64,000 nt of DNA, from positions 1-64,000 of the forward strand of contig NNSG01000001.1 in assembly GCA_002256485.1 (NCBI GenBank), in the 5' to 3' direction. The translations under genes were made by a program, and so were the position numbers. The DNA comes from Fidelibacterota bacterium 408169 (GTDB lineage: Bacteria > Fidelibacterota > Marinisomatia > Marinisomatales > TCS55). The stretch's first letter is position 1, and every line of letters starts with the position of its first letter. The notes under the pieces are model-generated. The model ran no database searches. It worked only from the letters and a program-made list of their open reading frames with translations, and was not told the origin of the DNA. Below are positions 45,219 to 54,239 of the stretch, piece after piece.

Positions 45219-45830
45219 TTATTGTGTGAGTAAATCATATACATATGTACCACTTAAAATAATCAAACCTAATGTGAGTTCTGTGTTTTTACCATCATAT
45301 CCATCTCCGGAAATGACACCACTAATGGTTAATGCTCCTCCAGTTAGATAAAAAACAGACAGTAAACGAGAATTTAACTTATATCTGGAAATTCTTTTTG
45401 ATTCACTTTGTTCCAACAAAGCGACAACTGTTTCTGCAGGATAATATATGGCAATGATAATGGTATGTTTATCCTCGGAAAGATAAAACTCATAGTTTTC
45501 AATTTCACATTTTATTCGTAGAGCGAGTTGAGTGGATTCTTCTGCATTCGTGTTATCTAAAGCAAGAATTGGATGGATAAGTTGCGTTGATCGTAATTCA
45601 ATCGTATCGCCAACAGCTTCGTGAACTGTCATATAGAACCAGTCCTTATTAACCCAACCGGTTATATTTTCAATTCTCAATGGTAATGACGATTGCAATG
45701 TTAAAAAAATACCATTTTGTTTTGTATCTATGTTCAAGTCATTGAGCAATGTTTTATCTTGTCCATTGCTTATACCAGTGAGTATTAAAAGTACAATAAC
45801 CGTTTTTGTAGTGAACATCTTTCTGATCAT
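45219..45830 (-). CDS. Exported protein of unknown function
   Basis: This protein of about 203 residues has a signal peptide (ends S-N-G-Q) followed by a beta-rich domain of about 100 residues with a pattern like an AMIN domain (N-G-I-F-L-T-L-Q-S-S-L-P-L). The C terminus has one or two hydrophobic helices (about 155-200). I chose the ATG at 45830 because its leader starts M-I-R-K, as a normal signal peptide would. It heads a minus-strand run with the small membrane ORF, the lipoprotein and the metalloprotease. Confidence 0.5.
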   Translation of the reverse strand: MIRKMFTTKTVIVLLILTGISNGQDKTLLNDLNIDTKQNGIFLTLQSSLPLRIENITGWVNKDWFYMTVHEAVGDTIELRSTQLIHPILALDNTNAEESTQLALRIKCEIENYEFYLSEDKHTIIIAIYYPAETVVALLEQSESKRISRYKLNSRLLSVFYLTGGALTISGVISGDGYDGKNTELTLGLIILSGTYVYDLLTQ

Positions 45831-45936
45831 ATAAAAGAAACTTAACATAAAAATAGGGACAAAGAACAAGGTTATCTTTTAAAGAGATTGTAAGTTTCGC
45901 ACCTAAAAAAATTGACAACTTATAAAAGGAGAAAAG

Positions 45937-48393
45937 TTGAAAAAAATACTAATGAACTTATCCCTATTTTCGGGAATCATGTTCAGTCAGAATTACGAAA
46001 TTGACAATATACGTGCTGTAGGGCAAATTCCTTCTACATCTTTTAGCGATGTTTGGGGCTATACCGCTCCCGATGGCCATGAGTTTGCTTTAGCTGGAAA
46101 AATTGGGGGGACATCTATAATTGATATTTCTACTGATCCTCATAATCCCACAGAGGTTGGTTTTATTCCTGGTGCTAATTCAACTTGGCGTGATTTAAAA
46201 GTCCACGGTCATTATTGTTATGTTACCAATGAGAATAGTGGTGGTGTGGATATAATATCTTTGGAAGATCCTTTTAACCCATACTTAGTAAGTTCCTATA
46301 CTTCATCAACTTTATCAGCTCATAATCTTTTTATCGCTGATGGATATGCATACCTAGTAGGAAGTGCCGGAGGTGCTGGTGGAACAAGCCCATGGCAAGG
46401 GATCATAATTTTAGATTTATCAGATCCAGAGAATCCTTATGAAGTGAGTAGATGGGAAGACGCATATATTCATGATCTTTATGTAAAAAATGATACAGCC
46501 TATGCTTGTGGTATATCTTTAGGATCTCTTTTTATGATAGATGTTTCTGATAAATCAAATCCAACGACTATGGTTGAGCATAATTACAGTGATTATGGTT
46601 GCCATGCTGTATGGGTGTCCGATGACTCAAAATATGCTATTACAGCTGACGAAGAATATGGCGGGTATATCCGTATTTTTGATATTCAGGATTTTAATAA
46701 TATAAACCTTTTAGCCACATGGTATCCCGATGAGCCTCAGGCTTCAAATAAATCATCGCACAATGTATTTTTCAAAGATGATTTACTTTATATTTCTTAT
46801 TATGTTTACGGAACACGAATTGTAGATATGACCGATCCATCGAATCCAGTTGAAGTGGGCTATTATGATTTTTATCCAGGTCAGGGAGGTTTGTACAATG
46901 GTAATTGGGGAACGTATCCTTACACAGAAAATGGATTAATTTATTCAACGGATTTTAGTAATAACGGATTTTTTGTTATGAGTTATCCCTTTTTAGGCGA
47001 AATTGAATTTGAAAAATTAAGTTATACAGAAGATAATGTGACAGAAATTCCACTTGATGTAACCATCGTCGAAAGCATAAATAACCCTATAGATTATACA
47101 ACTTTACAACTCTTCTGGGGAATGGATGATACAATTACAGATTCTGTACTGATGAATTCAGATGAATTTCATTATACGGCTAATATTGTTCCCAATGGTG
47201 AAGATGGTGTTATACATTATTATGTTGCTTATGAAACAATGAATGGAGAGCGTGTTACTAAACCTTACGGTGCACCTTTTTCTACATTTTCATTTATTAT
47301 GTCTCCGGATTTAACAGCACCTGAAATTTTGAATGTAAACAATCCGATTGGTTCGATTCAAAAATCAGGCCACCAAAGAATTCGTACCTCTGTAAGAGAT
47401 GACTTTGGTATCTCTCAAGTGAATCTACACTATACTTTAGATGGCACTAATTGGCAGCAGGATGAAATGAGTTTTCTTGATTCAAATAATGAATATGAAA
47501 TTTATATAGGTAATATTGAATGGGATAATATACCAATTCCATCGGAAATCAGTTATTATATCGAATGCATCGATATTTCTGAAGTCGGCAACACATCTAC
47601 GTCTATAACCTTCAATTTTGATGTTGGGTTTGCAGAAATTGTAGACAATTTTGAAAGAGATTTAAACAAATGGGATACAGGTCTGGGTTGGGGGTTATCT
47701 GAATTTGGATTAAATGGCTCCCATTCAGTTCATGATAGTCCTGGAGGAAATTATGGTAATAATGAATCAAATTCTCTAACATTAAATTATGCATATAATC
47801 TTTCTCCATATTCTGCAGCAACACTTTCATTTTCTCATCTATATTATGTGCATCCTAATCAAGATTACTGTTTGGTTGAGGCTTCTCTTGATTCGATAAA
47901 TTGGGACATTATTGCTACCTATTCAGGTTGGCAAGAAAATTTAATTTCAGAAGATTTAAATTTTGATAATTGGACGGGTACTGGATTTGAAACTGTATAT
48001 CTACGTTTCACTTTAGAATCTAATTCTGCACAAACTGCGGATGGATGGCACTTAGATAATATTATTTGGGATACAACACCATCATTAGAAATAGAAAATC
48101 TAATTGAACTCCCATCAGAAATCGTGCTTCATTCTGCATATCCAAATCCATTCAATCCTGTTACATCCATTCGCTATAACTTGCCCCAAGCAGGATTGGT
48201 CAATTTGAAAATATTTGATTTAATGGGCAAGGAAATCCGCACACTGACAGCCGGTTTTGAATATGCAGGCGAGAAATCTACAATTTGGGATGCCAAAGAT
48301 AATCAAGGTAATTTGGTTAGTTCCGGTGTGTATATTTACCGCTTGGTGACGGCGGGGCAGATACGATCAAGCAAATTAGTCTTATTAAAATAG
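45937..48393 (+). CDS. LVIVD-repeat propeller protein with type IX sorting domain
   Basis: This 818-residue secreted protein begins with TTG, preceded by AGGAG at 8 bases. The signal peptide is short (ends F-S-Q near residue 18). Residues about 25-350 contain LVIVD-type repeats with I-I-D-I-S-D-P-x-N-P-x-x-V-G motifs, which build a beta-propeller. A beta domain near 460-560 and a jelly-roll-like region (560-700) follow. The last 85 residues are a sorting domain starting S-A-Y-P-N-P-F-N-P. No enzyme signature was found; adhesion or binding is the likely role. Confidence 0.8.
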   Translation: MKKILMNLSLFSGIMFSQNYEIDNIRAVGQIPSTSFSDVWGYTAPDGHEFALAGKIGGTSIIDISTDPHNPTEVGFIPGANSTWRDLKVHGHYCYVTNENSGGVDIISLEDPFNPYLVSSYTSSTLSAHNLFIADGYAYLVGSAGGAGGTSPWQGIIILDLSDPENPYEVSRWEDAYIHDLYVKNDTAYACGISLGSLFMIDVSDKSNPTTMVEHNYSDYGCHAVWVSDDSKYAITADEEYGGYIRIFDIQDFNNINLLATWYPDEPQASNKSSHNVFFKDDLLYISYYVYGTRIVDMTDPSNPVEVGYYDFYPGQGGLYNGNWGTYPYTENGLIYSTDFSNNGFFVMSYPFLGEIEFEKLSYTEDNVTEIPLDVTIVESINNPIDYTTLQLFWGMDDTITDSVLMNSDEFHYTANIVPNGEDGVIHYYVAYETMNGERVTKPYGAPFSTFSFIMSPDLTAPEILNVNNPIGSIQKSGHQRIRTSVRDDFGISQVNLHYTLDGTNWQQDEMSFLDSNNEYEIYIGNIEWDNIPIPSEISYYIECIDISEVGNTSTSITFNFDVGFAEIVDNFERDLNKWDTGLGWGLSEFGLNGSHSVHDSPGGNYGNNESNSLTLNYAYNLSPYSAATLSFSHLYYVHPNQDYCLVEASLDSINWDIIATYSGWQENLISEDLNFDNWTGTGFETVYLRFTLESNSAQTADGWHLDNIIWDTTPSLEIENLIELPSEIVLHSAYPNPFNPVTSIRYNLPQAGLVNLKIFDLMGKEIRTLTAGFEYAGEKSTIWDAKDNQGNLVSSGVYIYRLVTAGQIRSSKLVLLK

Positions 48394-48418
48394 AATATAT
48401 TTTAAACAATATTATTAT

Positions 48419-48444
48419 AAGGGCAGAATTTCCTGTCCTTTTTT
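48419..48444. terminator. Bidirectional intrinsic terminator
   Basis: AAGGGCAG-aatttc-CTGTCCTT forms an 8-base stem with one G-T pair, followed by a run of T on the plus strand. It lies between the propeller-protein gene and the convergent small gene whose stop codon is at 48443, so it can serve both. Confidence 0.75.
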
Positions 48445-48733
48445 ATTTGTTTAAATTATACCGTTTGATACCTTTTTCAAGAGCATCCAAAATCGTATCG
48501 ATGATTGTATCCGATTGGAAATTATTAATCATGGTTATGACCAATATTGGAAACTCAAACGGTTCTAAAAATGGTTCAAATATTGAGAAAGGATTTTCTT
48601 CATCTAGAATAGTATCAATATCTTCTCCTTTTTCAAGACGTTGAGTAAACTCTAATGACATTTCTTGAATCAAGATACCCAATTCGTTGCGGTTCAAGGT
48701 TGTAAGATCAGTATGTTTTAATTGTTTAGACAA
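48443..48733 (-). CDS. Small conserved-type hypothetical protein
   Basis: This 96-residue protein is predicted to be mostly helical and acidic, with a loop F-L-E-P-F-E-F-P near residues 56-63. It has no signal peptide and no recognised motif. It stands alone between two convergent or divergent exported-protein genes. Its reality is supported by length and by the terminator at its 3' end. Confidence 0.5.
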   Translation of the reverse strand: MSKQLKHTDLTTLNRNELGILIQEMSLEFTQRLEKGEDIDTILDEENPFSIFEPFLEPFEFPILVITMINNFQSDTIIDTILDALEKGIKRYNLNK

Positions 48734-48828
48734 TTTATGATTTTTATCAATATCATCAAGTTAAGGATTTTGCGGTTGAATAGGGAAGGGACTAAACGGT
48801 AATTTCCTTGCTAATTATTTCTTTAATA

Positions 48829-50418
48829 ATGAAACATAAGATAATCATAAGTATACTAGTAGTTTCATCATTGCTTTTTAGCCAGGGCAATATGACAGGC
48901 GCCTTTGGCACTGTTACGATTGATGGCAAGGTTTGGAATCAAGTTGCCCTACGTCCTGTAACTCCTTTACGTAAATTCAATATTGCTTGGGACTTGGTAT
49001 TTTATTTTGATCAGGACGGTAATGTATACGATGAAAACTGGGATTTTTCTTCAGGAGAAAAAACAAAGAATACACTTATTGATAAAATTTACTATATCAG
49101 CTATGGTAGAAGATCAGATCCTCTTTATTTCAAAATTGGTGCTTTAGATAGAGTGGATTTGGGATATGGTATTTTAGTGAACGGGTATTCCAACGCAGTT
49201 CAATATCCCACCGTTCGTAATGTGGGGCTTGATATTAGTGTAAAAAATAAATTGGGTTCCGCTCAAGGATTTATAAATGATTTTAAACAAAATATTGGTC
49301 TTGTGGGTGGCCGTTTTCGATTACCGAAGCTAATTCCATTTCCTGTTGCAGTATCGATCGTTGTAGATCGAAATCAATTTCTCGGATTAAAAGATTTGGA
49401 TGATGATGGTGTTCCGGATTTGGTAGATCATTTCCCCGGTAATGAAAATTACTGGCTTGATTCTGACGGAGATGGTCTGGCAGATAATCATGATTCAGAA
49501 TTTGATCGCGACGGTGACGGTTTTCCTGATGTGTATGATATTGATGTGATCCATGCTTGGTGGGATGAACTGGGCGAGTCTGTTGGTCAGGATTTCAGTA
49601 ATGAAGCATATTATGATTCATTGCCTGACCAGGAAGCGTCACTTCTACCTGAACCACTTAATGTTAAAACGACACCGGATCGAATCGGTGCTTTAGCCAT
49701 TGATTTTGGATATCCAATTGTTGCCCAGGAAAATATGTTAATTACAGTTTACGCTCAAGCTGCTCAAATGTTGGGGACAACAGTTCATCCGGGGACAGGA
49801 AAATCATTAGATTTAGGAATGGGCTTAGTCCCATTGGGAATATCTAGCAATTTTGGTCCGGCCACATTTAATCTGGAATACAGAATGATTCCCAAGGGTC
49901 AGTTCGAATTTAGTTATTGGAATAGGTCTTATGACCTTGAGAGAGCCACGTTTATTACAAAGAATGACAGTACACGTGTAATGACAAAAGAATCCAAATT
50001 AGGACGCTATGGAGAGCAAAAAGGATTTTATGCTTACATGGGTATGAAAATAGGATCATTGCTTAAAGCAGGTGCATCTTATCAGAATTTAATTGGAAAA
50101 AATTGGGATGATATTGAATCAGACTATGTAGAATCTGAAAACAAAAGTTTTTTAGCATCGCTCAACTTAACTAAAAGCATCAGCCGGTTAAAATTTGCAC
50201 GGTTATATTATCAGCAGCGTAATGTTCCTAATCCATTCGATTTTAAGTATACTGAGGGTACGATTATGGGATATCATGCAGGATTTGAAATCTCTTCAGG
50301 CCTGATGCTTAATTATACATTTCAGAGATCTTTCCGGGATTTGGACGGTGATGGTGATGTAGACAGCCCGGATGAAACAATTAATTTAACAACCATAGAG
50401 ACTTCTTTTGCTTTATGA
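48829..50418 (+). CDS. Outer-membrane protein with type-3 calcium-binding repeats
   Basis: This protein of about 529 residues has a signal peptide (ends L-L-F-S-Q). Tandem Asp-rich repeats, D-x-D-x-D-G-x-x-D (about 185-245), match thrombospondin type 3 calcium-binding repeats. The flanking regions look like beta-barrel strands, with the family-like pattern I-S-Y-G-R-R-S-D-P-L-Y-F-K-I-G-A-L near residue 95. It probably sits in the outer membrane with a surface calcium-binding loop. I chose ATG 48829 because the upstream ATG-less extension adds a non-signal segment. It overlaps alaS by four bases. Confidence 0.7.
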   Translation: MKHKIIISILVVSSLLFSQGNMTGAFGTVTIDGKVWNQVALRPVTPLRKFNIAWDLVFYFDQDGNVYDENWDFSSGEKTKNTLIDKIYYISYGRRSDPLYFKIGALDRVDLGYGILVNGYSNAVQYPTVRNVGLDISVKNKLGSAQGFINDFKQNIGLVGGRFRLPKLIPFPVAVSIVVDRNQFLGLKDLDDDGVPDLVDHFPGNENYWLDSDGDGLADNHDSEFDRDGDGFPDVYDIDVIHAWWDELGESVGQDFSNEAYYDSLPDQEASLLPEPLNVKTTPDRIGALAIDFGYPIVAQENMLITVYAQAAQMLGTTVHPGTGKSLDLGMGLVPLGISSNFGPATFNLEYRMIPKGQFEFSYWNRSYDLERATFITKNDSTRVMTKESKLGRYGEQKGFYAYMGMKIGSLLKAGASYQNLIGKNWDDIESDYVESENKSFLASLNLTKSISRLKFARLYYQQRNVPNPFDFKYTEGTIMGYHAGFEISSGLMLNYTFQRSFRDLDGDGDVDSPDETINLTTIETSFAL

Positions 50419-53006
50419 TGAACGCAACTGACATTCGAAAATCATTTTTAAACTTTTTTAAAGAAAAGCAGCATGAATTTCTACGCAGTTCATCTGTGGT
50501 GCCTCATGACGATCCAACATTATTATTTACAAATGCAGGTATGAATCAATTCAAACCCATTTTTCTTGGTGAACAACAACCAACACATATTCGCGTGGTT
50601 AATACCCAGAAATGCATTCGTGTAAGCGGTAAGCATAATGATCTGGAAGAAGTTGGTTTTGATACATTCCATCATACGTTTTTTGAAATGCTGGGCAATT
50701 GGTCTTTTGGTGATTATTATAAAGCTGAAGCCATTGAATGGGCATGGGAATTATTTACAGACGTGTGGGGATTGGATAAAAATCGCCTGTGGGCTACAGT
50801 CTATGAAGACGATGATGAAGCGTTTGAATTATGGCCGAAAGTGACTGATATCGATCCTGCTAGAGTATTAAGATGTGGGAAAAAAGATAATTTCTGGGAA
50901 ATGGGCGAAACGGGCCCCTGCGGTCCTTGTTCTGAAATTCACTATTACATTGGTGAGGATCCTTCAAACCAATCTGCCGAGGGAGTAAATAATTCTGATG
51001 AATATTGGGAATTGTGGAACTTGGTTTTCATTCAAAACAACCGACTGAATGACGGTACATTGGAAGACTTACCAGAAAAGCATGTAGATACGGGTGCAGG
51101 TTTGGAACGAATTGTAGCGGTTCTCCAGGGGAAAACAAGTAATTATGATACAGATTTATTTACGTCTATTATTCTAAAAACTGAAGAATTAACAGGTAAA
51201 TTAAGCAAGGATAACCCCGCTCCATTTCAAGTGATTGCTGATCATATTCGCATGCTTTCATTTTCTATTGCAGATGGAGCATTGCCTTCAAATGAAGGCC
51301 GGGGATATGTTTTACGCAGAATTCTTCGCAGGGCAGCCCGTTTTGGCCGTAAACTGGATCAGCATGAACCTTTCCTTTACGAATTAGTCGATACTGTGTG
51401 CAAAATCATGGGAAAAGCATTTCCTGAATTGATTGACAAACAGAAGCACATTTCAAAAGTAATTAAAGCTGAAGAAGCCTCATTTAATGAAACACTAGAT
51501 AGAGGTATAATTCACTATGAAAAATTATTAAAGAATCTTAAAGGAAAAATTATTTCCGGTGATGAAGCATTCAAACTTTATGATACCTATGGTTTTCCTT
51601 TGGATCTGACACAACTTATGGCCCAGGAACATGGCTTAAAGGTCGATGAAAAAGGATTTAAAAAATCGATGGAAGTCCAACGCAAAAGAGCAAAAGAATC
51701 TGGTAAATTCAAGGCAGATATGAAGAATATAAAATGGACAACAGTTAGCGAAGGAGATGATTCAGTATTCCTTGGTTATGAACAGGTAAATGCAGAAGCG
51801 AGCATTAAACGCTTTAGTGTCATGGATGACACTATATTACTTGTATTGGATGAAACACCTTTTTATGCTGAATCAGGTGGGCAGATCTGCGATAAAGGCA
51901 CGATTACAGGTGATGGTGTAGATTTAACAGTTAATGATGTACAAAATGAAAATAATGTATTTATTCACTATTGCTCTGGAGATTTCGAAGAAGGTAAAGC
52001 TAGTAATAGTATTTCCTGTAAAGTGGATATGCAGCGCCGTCAAAATATACGCAAGAATCATTCTGCAACTCATTTAATGCACGCAGCATTGAAAGAAGTC
52101 CTGGGTGAACATGTGAACCAAGCCGGATCTTTAGTGCATCCTGATTATCTACGATTTGATTTAACTCACCATGATAAAATAACTTCAGAAGAAATAATCC
52201 AAATTGAAAATTTAGTAAATCGTCAAATATTGGAAAACAAAGAGGTAACAACATCTATTAAAGAGTATGAAGACGCACGTAAAGAAGGTGCTATGGCAAT
52301 TTTTGGCGAGAAATATGGTGATACAGTCCGAGTCGTAACCATGGGTAATTATTCAAAAGAATTGTGTGGTGGTACCCATATTGAGCGAACTGGAGATATA
52401 GGTTTATTTAAAATAACAGAAGAATCATCCCTGGCAGCCGGTGTAAGAAGAATTGTAGCTGTCACCGGACCGAAAGCAGTTGAATATGTTCAGATGCAAT
52501 CAGCAGTTATTGAGGATCTGCAGATAAAATTAACAAGTTCTGCACAAGATTTAAATAAACGAGTCGATCAACTTCTTCAGCAGAAAAAGGATCTAGAAAA
52601 ATCGCTGAAACAGAAACAAAAATCTTCTTCCACATTTGATGTTAAAAAAATAGTAACCGAAGCGAAAGTAATCGATAGTAAAAAAATTATAGTTTATGAG
52701 ACAGATGCTGCTGATATGGATACACTCAAGGAATTCGGTGATCAATTGTTGAATGCTTTGGATTCCGGTGTCGGAGTTTTAGGTTCTACTTCAGGAGATA
52801 AACCAAGTATTGTTGTCGTGGTCACTAAAGATTTGAATGAATCTGGAATCAGCGCACCGGATTTAGCAAAATCGATTGGTGCTATTATGGGCGGAGGTGG
52901 AGGAGGAAGACCTCATTTAGCGACAGCCGGAGGAAAAGACAAATCTAAATTAAAAGATGCTTTAAAAAAGGCAGAATTAATTATAAAAGATGCACTGATA
53001 GATTAA
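50415..53006 (+). CDS. alaS: Alanyl-tRNA synthetase
   Basis: This 863-residue class II synthetase charges tRNA-Ala and edits mischarged serine or glycine. It has an N-terminal catalytic domain (motif 1 around F-T-N-A-G-M-N-Q-F-K-P, motif 2 around E-V-G-F-D-T-F-H-H-T-F-F-E-M-L-G-N-W-S-F), an editing domain with zinc-site motifs H-S-A-T-H and C-G-G-T-H, then a coiled-coil and a C-Ala domain ending with a Gly-rich G-G-G-G-G-G-R-P. All expected regions are present. The start overlaps the upstream outer-membrane protein gene. Confidence 0.97.
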   Translation: MMNATDIRKSFLNFFKEKQHEFLRSSSVVPHDDPTLLFTNAGMNQFKPIFLGEQQPTHIRVVNTQKCIRVSGKHNDLEEVGFDTFHHTFFEMLGNWSFGDYYKAEAIEWAWELFTDVWGLDKNRLWATVYEDDDEAFELWPKVTDIDPARVLRCGKKDNFWEMGETGPCGPCSEIHYYIGEDPSNQSAEGVNNSDEYWELWNLVFIQNNRLNDGTLEDLPEKHVDTGAGLERIVAVLQGKTSNYDTDLFTSIILKTEELTGKLSKDNPAPFQVIADHIRMLSFSIADGALPSNEGRGYVLRRILRRAARFGRKLDQHEPFLYELVDTVCKIMGKAFPELIDKQKHISKVIKAEEASFNETLDRGIIHYEKLLKNLKGKIISGDEAFKLYDTYGFPLDLTQLMAQEHGLKVDEKGFKKSMEVQRKRAKESGKFKADMKNIKWTTVSEGDDSVFLGYEQVNAEASIKRFSVMDDTILLVLDETPFYAESGGQICDKGTITGDGVDLTVNDVQNENNVFIHYCSGDFEEGKASNSISCKVDMQRRQNIRKNHSATHLMHAALKEVLGEHVNQAGSLVHPDYLRFDLTHHDKITSEEIIQIENLVNRQILENKEVTTSIKEYEDARKEGAMAIFGEKYGDTVRVVTMGNYSKELCGGTHIERTGDIGLFKITEESSLAAGVRRIVAVTGPKAVEYVQMQSAVIEDLQIKLTSSAQDLNKRVDQLLQQKKDLEKSLKQKQKSSSTFDVKKIVTEAKVIDSKKIIVYETDAADMDTLKEFGDQLLNALDSGVGVLGSTSGDKPSIVVVVTKDLNESGISAPDLAKSIGAIMGGGGGGRPHLATAGGKDKSKLKDALKKAELIIKDALID

Positions 53007-53007
53007 T

Positions 53008-53433
53008 ATGCAATACATACAAGATGGCAATACATATATAATACATGTTCAACAGAATGAGCAGATTATGTCAACGCTAACACAATTTTGCAAAGATCAT
53101 GATATAATAAATGGTCAAATTTCAGGAATTGGCGCCATAAAAAATATTGAATTAGGTGCATATGATTTAGCGAATAAAAAATATATTATTAAGGAATTTA
53201 ATGAAATTTGGGAACTCACATCATTTCAGGCGAATATACTGCTGAAAGATGGTGAACCATTTATTCATGCCCATATCAATATTAGTAACCATGATTTGGA
53301 TGTGAAAGGTGGACATTTGTTTGAGGCGGAAGTTGCTGCAGTGGGCGAATTTGTTTTGCATAAGATAAACACAAATGGAAAACGTAAAATGGATGATCAT
53401 ATTGGTTTAGCAACAATGTGTTTTATCGATTGA
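53008..53433 (+). CDS. PPC/DUF296-domain protein
   Basis: This 141-residue protein consists of one PPC (plant and prokaryote conserved, DUF296) domain with G-Q-I-S-G-I-G-A-I near residue 35 and H-A-H-I-N-I-S-N-H, then G-G-H-L-F-E-A near 100. The histidines form a metal or ligand site in bacterial homologues. Function in bacteria is not settled; the DNA-binding AT-hook of plant versions is absent. It starts two bases after alaS. Confidence 0.85.
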   Translation: MQYIQDGNTYIIHVQQNEQIMSTLTQFCKDHDIINGQISGIGAIKNIELGAYDLANKKYIIKEFNEIWELTSFQANILLKDGEPFIHAHINISNHDLDVKGGHLFEAEVAAVGEFVLHKINTNGKRKMDDHIGLATMCFID

Positions 53434-53442
53434 GGATGAAAA

Positions 53443-53832
53443 ATGGTTAAAAAAATAATTAAAACAGATAAAGCACCTTTGCCAATAGGTTCTTACAACC
53501 AGGGAGTTGTTGCCAATGGTTTTGTGTTTACTGCCGGTCAAGTAGCCATTGATTCAAATACGTCAAAACTTATTGAAGGTAGTTTTCAAGATAGAGTGAA
53601 TCAAGTATTTGATAATCTTGAAAATATTTTGATTGCTGCTGGTAGTGATTTATCCAACGTAGTGAAATTCACAGTTTTTCTAACTGATATGAGCAATTAT
53701 GCAGAGATAAACGAAGTATTTAACAGCAGGCTTGACGAAGAAACTGCTCCGGCCAGGTCTTTGGTGGAAGTGTCTGGCCTCCCTGCGGGGACAGATGTAG
53801 AAATTGAATGTGTTGCTGTAATTAATGAATGA
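53443..53832 (+). CDS. ridA: RidA family enamine/imine deaminase
   Basis: This 129-residue RidA/YjgF protein hydrolyses reactive enamine and imine intermediates formed by PLP enzymes. It has the P-I-G-S-Y-N-Q-G start motif, F-T-A-G-Q-V, V-V-K-F-T-V-F-L-T-D and the substrate-binding Arg in A-P-A-R-S. Length is standard. It lies 9 bases after the PPC gene and overlaps the next gene by four bases. Confidence 0.94.
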   Translation: MVKKIIKTDKAPLPIGSYNQGVVANGFVFTAGQVAIDSNTSKLIEGSFQDRVNQVFDNLENILIAAGSDLSNVVKFTVFLTDMSNYAEINEVFNSRLDEETAPARSLVEVSGLPAGTDVEIECVAVINE

Positions 53833-54239
53833 AACGATTCATTCTTTTAATCGTATGTTGTACGTGGTTATTTCCCCAGGAAGTAGATTCTATAAAGACA
53901 AAATCTCCTGTGAAAGCTGCATTATATGGTGCCATGTTTCCCGGAGCCGGGCAAGTCTATAATGGTAGATGGTTTAAAGCAGCAATGATTTTATCTCTGG
54001 AAGTGATATCTATTTACCAGTGGACTTTGAATGGAGATATTTATAAAAATTATGAATCTGGAAATTATGATTTACGAAAACAACGCTATCTTGAAAAACG
54101 AAATAAATTTGCATGGTGGGCGGTGTTCATGTATGCTTACGGAATGCTGGATGCAGTGGTGGATGCACATTTGAATCCATTCAAAAGCGTCATGTCTGAA
54201 AATATCGAATCACCAGAAATAGAACGAGAGGAAGAATGA
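53829..54239 (+). CDS. DUF5683-like membrane protein
   Basis: This 136-residue protein has a signal-like N terminus (ends F-P-Q) and a core A-L-Y-G-A-M-F-P-G-A-G-Q-V-Y-N-G-R-W-F-K-A near residues 31-51. The core is followed by two hydrophobic helices and D-A-x-x-D-A-H-L. This is the pattern of DUF5683/P13-like small membrane proteins common in FCB bacteria. Function is unknown. It overlaps ridA and the downstream transporter gene by four bases each. Confidence 0.72.
   Translation: MKRFILLIVCCTWLFPQEVDSIKTKSPVKAALYGAMFPGAGQVYNGRWFKAAMILSLEVISIYQWTLNGDIYKNYESGNYDLRKQRYLEKRNKFAWWAVFMYAYGMLDAVVDAHLNPFKSVMSENIESPEIEREEE

Noticed and set aside
44997-45233. Plus-strand open frame of 78 codons over the small minus-strand genes
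   Set aside because: It has no plausible start signal and lies opposite a better supported run of overlapping minus-strand genes.
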